DNA of 64,000 nucleotides, from assembly GCA_963971405.1 (NCBI GenBank), contig OZ020484.1:19716001-19780000 (forward strand). The letters run 5' to 3'. This document shows positions 49,001 through 59,900 of the stretch, in pieces (within the stretch, counting starts at the first letter, position 1; each line of letters opens with the position of its first letter). The position numbers and the translations under genes are program-made. This DNA comes from Psococerastis gibbosa (lineage: Eukaryota > Arthropoda > Insecta > Psocodea > Psocidae). The notes below the pieces were generated by a model, which had not been told where the DNA came from, did no database searches, and was given only the letters and a program-made list of their open reading frames with translations.

Positions 49001-52000
49001 ATATATTACAAAGTATCAATAAATTTGTGGACAAGGGGGGGCCCGGAGGTCTCCCCCGGGAGAAAATTTTAGAAAAATAGGGCTGAAATAGTGAGGTTTT
49101 GCGCATTTTGAGTGCAGTAACACTTAGATTTTAGAGGCAAAGAATATAACTGCTGTCCAAAGGGGGGGGGGCAATTGCCCGCAGTGCCGGTCGCTGCGTC
49201 CGCCTCTGATATCATGTGGTTGTGCGCTAACACACATTACTTAACGAGAGCCTGTAAGCCACTGAACAAACTTTACGAATAAAAATAACATGCAACCTAC
49301 TGTGCACCATTATTCAGGTCGGATAATAGCCAAAAGAAAAGCGCGTGGAGATTACGACGCCTGGGAAATCTCTATTGTGAAAAAGAACAAAGGAGATTAA
49401 GGAGCGAGTTTTTGCATTGCCGGCAAAATTCTTTTCGCTACTTGTGTCGTCATTATTTTTGTCGCAACTGTCCCGATAGCTCGTTATAAAAATTACCGGC
49501 AAAATCTCGGATTGTCGCCTATTACTGGATATAAAAATAAAAAGGTTTGTTAAAATACCGCCTTTGCAAAGACTTTTGAATTCATTCGTCATGTATTTTT
49601 CATTGTATTTACTGGGCTATTAATTACTTATTCAAATATTTACGCCAACTTTCCTATATATTTGAGCAAAAATTAATTGCCTGACCCAGACACTACATAA
49701 GTAACTTAACAAACTATATCATACACAAGAATGTTAAACTAAGAGACCTTCACTTAAATGTTACTTAGGCTAGGAATACGATGTACTGTAGGTATTTCTT
49801 TACAATTTTATTAATATTGACAGATGGACTTTATTCGCCGAGACCTTGTTATCTGTACCTAGATGTATACAGTATACAACAAACTACAGTACTGATTTCA
49901 CTACAGTATATAATAAAAAAATAGTTTTGTTATAATTTTATAAATGTGTTATAAATATGTTGTGTTAAATAATAAATTGTGATGTATTATAAACAATGTT
50001 ATTATAGCCAGTGGCGTAAATAACACGCAGGGCGCAGCATTGCTGGGGGCGCACTTCGGCTCCCAGTTCCAGGGTTTTGCTAAAAACCATATAGATGAAA
50101 TTAAATCATCCCATTATTTCGGCCTTATCCTTGATACAAGTCATACAACTCAATATGTATCTAAAATTGATCACCTGTCTGTTGTACTGAATGAGGTATG
50201 TCTTAATAAAAGTTAGAAGAAAATTACATGCTGCTTCTGCTGCGAGGAGGCGCGGGGCAGACTAAATGCGTAAAAACGCACTAGGCCTATTTCGGGCAAA
50301 TTTTCTGGAATTGCAGTAAGATTCTTCTCCTTGAAAACCTAACTGTTACAGTTCATAAAATGCATAAAACCCCCCTATTTCAGGCCTTGTTTTTATTTCA
50401 TCCGGGGGAGACCACCGGGCCCCCTTGTTTGCAATTATAATCATTGCCAGTAAAATCTATAGAAGTTACTGCTCTCAAAATGCGTAAAACCCCCTATTTC
50501 AGGGCTTTTTTCAAACATTTTCACTCGGGGTGGACCCCCGAGCCCACCTGGTTTGCAATTATTTTCATCGCCAGTAATATCTAAAAGTTACTGCTCTCAA
50601 AATGCGTAAAACCCCTCTATTTCAGGCCTATTTTTTCAAAACAAAAATATCACTCAGGCCACCCTAATTATTCGCAATTGTATTAAATACCTGTAAAATC
50701 TAAACTATACTGCTATCATGATGCGTAAACTTTCCTAAACATCTCCACCGGGAGATACCCCCAGATCTCCAGAACCCTGGAGCTCCTGCGTAAAGGACAC
50801 TAAGGGCATCAATTTAAAAGCTGCGTATACGTCCATGAGAACGGCTTTCCCCCTTTTCTACTACAGTTTTATGAAAATGGGGGGGGGGGCAAATTGTAGT
50901 CACTGGGTAGGGCGCACCAAAGGTCTTGCGGGGGGGCGCAGCAGAAGTTATTTACGCTACTGATTATAGCTATTTCAAATTGACTTCCGTGTAGCCCGCA
51001 ATAGTACTAGTAGCATATACAGTATGTCCATATACAGAGTAAAAAGGGTTAAAATATCTCAAGCCAAACAAGAAAAAGTCATTCATAATTCATTATCAAA
51101 AGTTGAAGGTTTTGGCAAATAGAAGGATCGAGAAGTTGGAAATGAAAGGAACGTGAAAAATTCCTATTTCAATTCTGCACAAAACACTTTGACCTGACTT
51201 TGTCGTCGATTTTAACCTTACATTTTAAGTGGCGTACGCTTCCACAATTTGTGACCAAATTTTGAGTCGCAAGTTCAAGAAATGAAATTCTTGGGAAATG
51301 TGAAGTTCCATAATGGGGCAATAGATATTCAAAATCAGGCATATGATTTCGTAATCAGTGTAATTCTGGGGGGGCAAGTGGAAAGGGCTTGAGAGAAGTC
51401 GATAGGGGGAGGGGGTGTATTTGTCACTGAGTTGCTCACGGGTTATTTACTTGAGCATTCAGGTCTACAATATTTCGAATTTCACCGCTACCCTCCAAAA
51501 TAACTGTGATTCAAAACATTTTCACATTTCCATTATTTCCCAAAGGAGAGGCAACATTAACCGAAAAAATACAATAAAAAAAACAGTCCTTTTTTCTGTT
51601 TTCTACTTTGTGTAACGGCTTTTAGGATTTCGGTTTTATATATTAGATTCTTGTATTGGGACTTTACAACTGAAGGTTTGTTTAAATTCCTTTAAAGCGT
51701 TGCGCTTTACGTCTAGGCATACTGTATTGCAGATCTGTAATATTTTTTTCACTGATGACGGGCTGATACTATAGTGTGCCGTCATGGCCACTACTGCCAC
51801 GTCTTGTTTAATTTAATTTGTCTTCTGCTACTTTTTGGTTAATGAAATAATACGCGTGTTCAGTTAAAGAACCGGTCCGAGTTCACTCGAACATGCTTTC
51901 CAATTTATCAAAATTATTAGATAGAGAAAATTAGTAATTTTATGGCAAATATTTTTCCTATGGTTAAATTTCCGATATCTCGGGGGGGGGGGGCGGTTGT

Positions 52001-53887
52001 CCACCTGACGTCACTGGAAGTGAGGTAAATTCTCGATAGGTCAAACAAACACATTAATTACCACACAGCAATGATGGCAGGGCATGCAATGCATTTGAGC
52101 GCGAATTTTCTATCATTTTTTTTCAAAAAATAATTTTTTGGGCAAAACCAAATATTTTTTTGGGAAAGCAACCTATCCGGTTTTGTTACTCAATTTAACA
52201 CCTAAAACATGCTTGAAGGTAGAAATCATCGATAGAAAGTTTTCGCATTTTTTAGTCATTTTTTCATTAAAATTTAGTTATTTTTATTTTTTTACCCCCA
52301 GAAGCAAACTATCAAGGGGCAAGCGACCCCCCGCATTTTGTCAACATTAATAACGACTACAATCTACGAGAATTTAAAAGAAATCGTTGGAGCCGTTTTT
52401 TAGAAATAATTTTTTTAGACGTTTTTTGGGAGTTTTTTGAAAATAAAACCCCCCCAAATTGAGTTAGCCCAAAAAAAAAAAATTATCCCGAGGTATGATT
52501 TTTGTGAACCTACATGCCAAATTTCACTCAAATCCACTGAGTAGTTTTCCCGGAAATCGACGAACAGACAGACCGACCGACAGACCGACCGACAGACAGA
52601 CATTTTGTAAAAACCACTTTTTTGGGTTCCTGGGACCTCAAAACGTGTAAATCCGTTGAAATCTCGGAATCGAAAATTTCGACCATCACAAAGCTTTCCT
52701 TATACTACGTATAAATTGGAAAGCAATAACTTAAATTAGAGCCTTCAATTATTTTAATCTGAAAGTAGAGCTATAATAGTACATAAACGGTGAGGTTTTA
52801 CAATAATGAGGAGCTTGTAAAAGGCGATTTGTCACTAGAAACTGTAAATGCAGTAGAGACAAAAAAACTTTCAAAACCTAAATGCGTCCACATTATGGGG
52901 TATAATATTTTAATTAATATTCTTTGGTAATATGGGAGCCGCATTAGACTTTTTATTACATTTTTTGTAGCAGTCAATTCCATTTCAGTGATACAACCAA
53001 CTCAAATATAATTTTTTTTTAATTTCTTTTTGCATACATGCTTGTGACTCGCATGCGTGCCTGGTTCCAGCTCGGCTAATTCCCGAATTACTCACATACG
53101 TCTATAAAGCAGTGAACAACGGCAAAAAAAAAATATCAGCAATCGCATTTCATCAATAATTTCCAGCCATACCATCAACCAATTGAAAATCTCTAATAAC
53201 AAATAGATAAGAAAACGCCATAGTAAATAATACCAGTACATCTACGTAATGAACTATAAGGCTTATCCAGGGACCAACAGTGACTCTTCCCCTGATTAAA
53301 TGATTTGGTTGAGAGCATGTACACAATATTAAATGAAATATACAGTAAATAAAAATGAAAAATCATCTCTCGTCTTTCGCATTTTCATAATTTATTCCGT
53401 ATATTGACTGTTTCCATCTGCAGGAAGTTATATTTCCATAAAATAAATCTCATATTACATTGTTGTTGGAAGTTGAAGGGGCCACTCGTTCCCTTCTTCA
53501 AGAACCTTCTCGATGAAACTTTTCTTCTGATCTGCTCCACTCGTCTCATCTCAAATGATATACAATAGGCTTACCAATTTTCAACTAAGGTCCTTTACTA
53601 TGTCATCGAATAACGGCTTATTTCGTTGGATGGCAGTACTTCGAAGGTATCAAAGGAGTTCAGAAATATGAGACCGAGAATGTTGGAATGGGCGATCGAA
53701 AACGCGTATGTAGACACTCTCAGCTAGGTAGGTTAGGTAAGGTAAGATAAAACGTACTTTCAATTTTGTTTAACGAAATTTTCACGTATCCTACGGCAGC
53801 CACGCATCGGGTTACAATGGGCGCGGAGCGTTTGAACGGCCTAGCGTCGCTATACCTTCTTATATCATATATATATATATTATATTA

Positions 53888-53918
<31 letters not shown>

Positions 53919-56900
53919 TAATATATATATATATTATATCAAAGTGACGGTGGAGGAAATATTAAATCTCTACGCTGTGAAGCATCCTAGCAAAATGAAA
54001 CTGGCTATTGAATAGCTTAATAGTATACATTGTTCATGCATTACAATCAGGGGCGTAAAGTTGGGGGGGGGCACGGTTAAACTTGCCCCCCCCCCCCCCA
54101 GCCTCAAGCATTGTAAGACGTGGTTCCCCTTTGCAGCAATATGAATATAGGCATTCCTTTTTTAGCTTTGTAAAATCTACAGCTGTATACTTTAGTACTA
54201 TTGAAATGCGTAAAACCCTATTATTTTGCTCTTATATTTTCAATTTTTCCTTATATCCTGCCTGATTACGTCATAAGGTTTACTTAGATTTGCCCCTCCA
54301 TCATTCTAAAACTTTACGCCTCTGTTTACAAGACAAGTAATTAAAGTGAGTTCACTATGTTTAAGTATTCACTCTATTATAGAACCTCCTGACTATTGAC
54401 TTTCCATACACTAGTTCACCCCCCCCCCCCCCCTCCAACAATGCTTAGATCCGCCAATGTCATCAACGGCCAACAATTCCGTGTTACTTACCCCGTGAAA
54501 CCAGGAGATGTGGCTGACATCTGGATTTGCCATAATCTTGCAAGCAAACGAGACCTCATCACCTTCTTTCAGGTTCTGTAGATCAGAACCTGGCTCCTGA
54601 CGTACCGACACCAAGGGGCGATCTAAAGAAGAGCAAGATATAGTTACGAAAAGTTGCAGTGCAATATTTTCACCTGTTGACTTAAACCCAGCGAGTGGGA
54701 CAAATTTAAATAGATAAAATTCAAAAACCAAAGTACCTTCGGAATTATTTACATACTATGCTATGCCTACAGAGTAAAAAAAAACAAGAAAGAGTAAAGC
54801 AAAACTATTACCTACTTATACAAATTGCAGCCATGAGCAGGGCGCAACAGGTTTTACGTTTGTTTAGTTACCCAAACAAATTTGAAACTACTAATTTTAC
54901 TAACATAGCCAATACGCATTATGTTATGTTCCTTGGTTTGTACTAAAAATAAAAATTCCCTATTAAATGATGCATGAAGTAATCTTCTACAACTCATTAA
55001 TATCTTCCTTTCTTAATTAAATAAAAAATAAGAAGTCTGTAAAAACAACGGATTTTGAGGTACCTATTTCCTACAGGGCGTACACTCTTAACTACAGTTT
55101 ATTCAAGTACGTAAATAAAAATACGTCACATTTTTGCGCCGACAACCTCTTTGGTGATGGGCGTTTCGAACAAGATCGGGAAGTGGTTGAGGTTATAAGG
55201 GGAGGGGGGTATTGAGTGGTAGAATGGTAAGGGAACGTTGAGGGCAGTCTCAAGCAAACAGGGCGGGGGTGAGGGGTGGGTGGAGGGGCACAGTCACATC
55301 ACAAATTCCCTTTCTGTCAAAGGCGCTCCGAACTCTTCCAGGCATGAAACGACGTCGCCCGGCCATCTCCAGATTTGCCAAGCTCTGTTAATGTAATTGT
55401 CTGCTTGCAGGGAGTCACAAAGCTTGCGTTTAAATTCGGTGAGAGACCGATTGATGGAGGAGAACAAGGTAAAGAAATGAGAGACGCGAGAGTGGACAAG
55501 GGATACCAGTACAAGCCACCAGCAGTCCCAACGCAAAATAATAAGCTATCCTGTTACTTTATTTTGGTACGGGAAAAAATCTGATTACAATTAGATGACA
55601 AATTGCTTGTTAACACAGGTTAACTGCTATTTATTACGCTGCATATGGTAATAGTAGGCGGAGCATTTTTGGCCTTTCACATAATAAAACAATTGAAAAT
55701 CGGAAAATCCTCTGTTTCGGTTTTATATAATATTGTAGCAAATGACCTTTAACGCAGGCTTGTAAACTCTTTATCCCTGAGTTAGTTAATCCATTCTTGT
55801 TAAGGCTATACGCTGACAGGTACTAGAAGGTAGCAGTAAAAGTGGTTTTTTAATACTAATAACTGTTATAAGATCACGGAGTCAGTGAAAATTGTTTTCT
55901 TGGGAAACGTTCAGCCTAAGCCATTTTTTGGCAGTATGTAAAGATACAAGTGGAGATCATTATATTGCAGAAGAATAGCTTAGGCCTAAGACGGTACCTA
56001 CTATAAGCCGAAAGAATGGAAAATAAAGACAATTTTCTTTCTTCTGCATTCTGCTACAAATATATAAAAATAAGATTATTTAACTTATTCAAATCAAATT
56101 CAATATTACTGGCACATTTTTAACTTTATAGAGGTACTCAATAAAGTGACAAAACTCAGTTAAAATTGAAAAAATAAATAAGAAGTAAATAAATAAACAA
56201 ATTTACACAGTTTTCACTTCTCATGAGGTAATCATAAGAAAAATAAGCTAGAAAAGTTAGCGCCAACTAAGTGAAACGGCCGAAAACACACATTTCAAAA
56301 AACGGTGGGAAATGAAGTCGACCGGATGCGAGATCACGTATTATTACATTTATCCATACAAGCAGACGACAACCTACTCCGATTTATTTTATGGCCTCCA
56401 TTGTCAACATACGGACGCTTTTCCAGAGTAATGAACAAAACAGGAGTATGGCAAGTATCGACGTCGCGTCGCTTCATTTTCCGGATTTGACTGAGTAATG
56501 TAAAGCCCCGTCCAGACGCTCCGTTTTGCACAACGTTTTAAATCCGCGCAGTTTTAAGACGGAATGAAACCGTTGCAACTTTGAGCGTCCAGACGGTACA
56601 GTCTTGACGGTGCAGTCTTGTATTTTCCGCTCAGTTTTGTGTGATATCGCCATGGAGGAGGTTCTCCTGTGGTCAATTTTTGCCTGCTGTATTGTAAAAA
56701 AAAAAAAGATTGGAACACATCAGAGGAACCGTTCGTTCAAAATGGTCACGGAAATGGCTTTTAAAAAGGCGGGACTTTTCCCATATAAGATTATTGCGTG
56801 AATTACGTGACGAACCTAATGATTGGCGAAACTACTTGAGAATGGACATGGACACGTATATTTAGTTATTGGAATTAGTGACACCGCATATCAAGAAAGA

Positions 56901-59900
56901 AAATACTTGTATGAGAGCAGCAATATCACCACATGAAAGGCTAACAGCAAGTCTGCGCAGGTCACGGTTTTCAGAGCTCACGAGCTCAGTTATCGCTGCA
57001 ACTGTGCAGTCCTCCCGACGGACTCAAAACTGCGCAGTTTTCCGGTCCACACGCAACGTTTTGTCTGCAACGTCTTGAACTGCGGAGACAAAACGTTGTG
57101 CAAAACGGAGCGTCTGGACGAAGCTTAACTGTTATGACCTATATACTGTATGACATTTATTTAAAGTTACTGGAAATATGTAATATAATCAAGCAAAACC
57201 GACCAGACCAGGCTAAGAGCACTTTTTGGTCTATTTTAAAAATTTTCAATGCAGCAATGACATGTCGGGACATGTAGAGTAGTGGTACGGACTCTGACCT
57301 TCACCCGAAAGGTTGTTGGTTCTAGTCCCACACTTGCTACATTTTCTGGCTATGCTTCGGAGGGCATGTAAAGCAGGCGGTCCCGGGCTTTCTTAGTTGA
57401 GTGTAAGAGGGCTTTATAGCCCTAACTCCGCTAGGTTGGCTTAGTAATAGAACAAAAAAAAGTCCTCATTTATTTATTTTATTTATTTATTTATGAAATT
57501 GAAATTCGTACATAGTGCACTGCACTCGCTACCTATCTATTGTATGTAGTTATTTGTGTACGCACAAAATTGTACGTGGAATGTGACGAAATTGGGAAAC
57601 ACGTTTGTAATTTTATTTCTCGCTAATTTTTACTCGATATTCGGGAGTAAAAGGTATAAGTAATAGAGACTGAGGGGACTGGGATTTCTTGTGATCAGTA
57701 ACTAGTAATCGTTGTAAATTGCAATCCACTCACACATTTAGCAATGAGGCTTTTCTAACAATCTAGATCTACAGATAGACCTAGATAGGTACCGTAGTCC
57801 AATCGGCCGTCGCTTTTAAACACTAAACGTAAAAAATTGAAACACGGTGACGGGCAAAGGAGCAAAAATTGTCCCATCCATGCAATCAATACTCTAGGTA
57901 TGCGTAATTTAGAGGGACTTAATTAGAATTAAGCGTTTGTAGTACAATCCTCCATCCTGCTTTGAACATCAGGAATAATTTTAGAGCCCTCTCAGCCATC
58001 TTCTCGCCCATACTTACGAGGGGACCATTAATGCATCCTTGAGGATCTTTATGAGAATATACCTGCCCAAAGGGCTTTTTATTATCAAGAATTCACTTTC
58101 AATTTCAAATTGGATTTAAAATCCATTTTTCATACCAAAGGAAATATTGTGGGGGTGATTTGAAAATTGTCGTAGGTTGCAGCTACACTTGCGCTTGATC
58201 TTTTTCTTATTCTGGATTTCAATATACATATTATAAATAAATATTGACATTTTTGTTTTATTACTAAGCCAACCTAGCGGAGTTATGGCTATAAAGCCCT
58301 CTCTAACACTCCTCTCTCCTCTCCTTTACATACCCTCCGACGCAAGGCCAGAAAATGTAGCAAGTGTGGGACTCGAAGGGACAAGTCTGTACCTACATAT
58401 CCTGACAATATATTATAGATATGGGCACAAAGCATCTTGTTTTATTCACACTCACTCATCCACTTTTTGATAGACTTACGCGATATTGTGCCTCCAACTG
58501 TTTCATGGAATAATTAAATGACACATTGACAAATTCTGAACTTACAGTGAACAGAAATAGTCATTGACTTTTCGATGAGACTTCCGGGAAACCTTGGGTT
58601 CTCAGCTCTGCAGGTAACCTCCCTGCCGTCGTCTTCAGCGGAAGGCTTGTAAGTCAGCACTCCTACAGTAGAATCGTTGTTTTCTTCGCTCTAAAAAAAA
58701 TTATATTGTAAAGCACCTAATATTGTGCTTGCCACCTGCAAAATATACGTAAAGGTTTTCATGGCACATTGAAGACAACTGGCAGGAGGGGGGGGGGGCG
58801 TTGAAAGGCATAGCCCTGTTCCCTTTGACTCTTTGACCCATCAGATATGACAAAGTCCAGTCATATTATATTATGAGTACTTATTTAGGAAGAGGCATTC
58901 GATATAAGCGTCCACTGCGGTTCTAGCGCTTCATTGAAACTCCAAGAGAAAATTAGAAAAACTCGTCCGAGTTTACTCGAACATGCTTTCAATTTTTCAA
59001 AGTATACGAGACTATCGTAGGTACTAACATAATAATATATATTGTATATATATAACATAATCATTTTCGGTATTCTAGCAAAAATCAACAAATTATGCTC
59101 AATTCATCAAAAACTATAGTGTACAGAGATATTGCCTTTCCCAAACAAATAATATCGTTGTTGGCGCCTCCAGTTCTACCTCAGACCTCTACCCAGTAAG
59201 GAAAAGGATGTTCACGTGGCTCTCCATGTGAAAAATCTTTTCCTTATTCTCGCGTTGATTGTCATCAAATTATTACATTGTAATGATCATCATGATCACC
59301 GCACCGTGATGAAAAAGCCGGTCACCTGTGAATTTTCCGCTCTATTGCTTTCCCGTCTTTTCTTTCAAATAATGATGCAACAGGAAAGCATGTTTTCCTT
59401 AATGATGACGATTTTATTAACTTTGCCTAACATATGTGAATAAGTACCAACGATAGTAATTTTATTATGATTGACAATTAAGGAAAATCCATCCCTAAGG
59501 TATGAATGGACCACTTCAAAATGTTGTATGTTTAGCCTCTGAGTTTATTTAACTTATTATTTTTTACAATACATTAGGTACCCATAAATTCTCCAATAAA
59601 CAGGCTCACTCATTTACTAAATGATCATGACACCTTAGATCCATTTATGCTAAAGCTTGGAATTATTCAGAGGAACTAGTAATCAAATTTTATTGTAAGA
59701 ATGGTAGTTAGGGTATATTTATATATTACGTTGTTCTTTGGTAGTTAGGTAGGTTTTTTTTATAAATTTAAATTAATTAATAAGAAGTTAGTTACAATAG
59801 GCTATAAACAGTAGGAATTTTTGTTGTTGTTGTTGTTTTTTCGCTTTACATTATGTAATATTTATACACATAAGGGCTACGACTGTGGGATGTAATAAAT

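Noticed and set aside
55294-55536. Minus-strand frame with RSLTEFKRKLCDSLQ, resembling LINE tails
   Set aside because: The resemblance is short and no other LINE motif is nearby; not strong enough to call.
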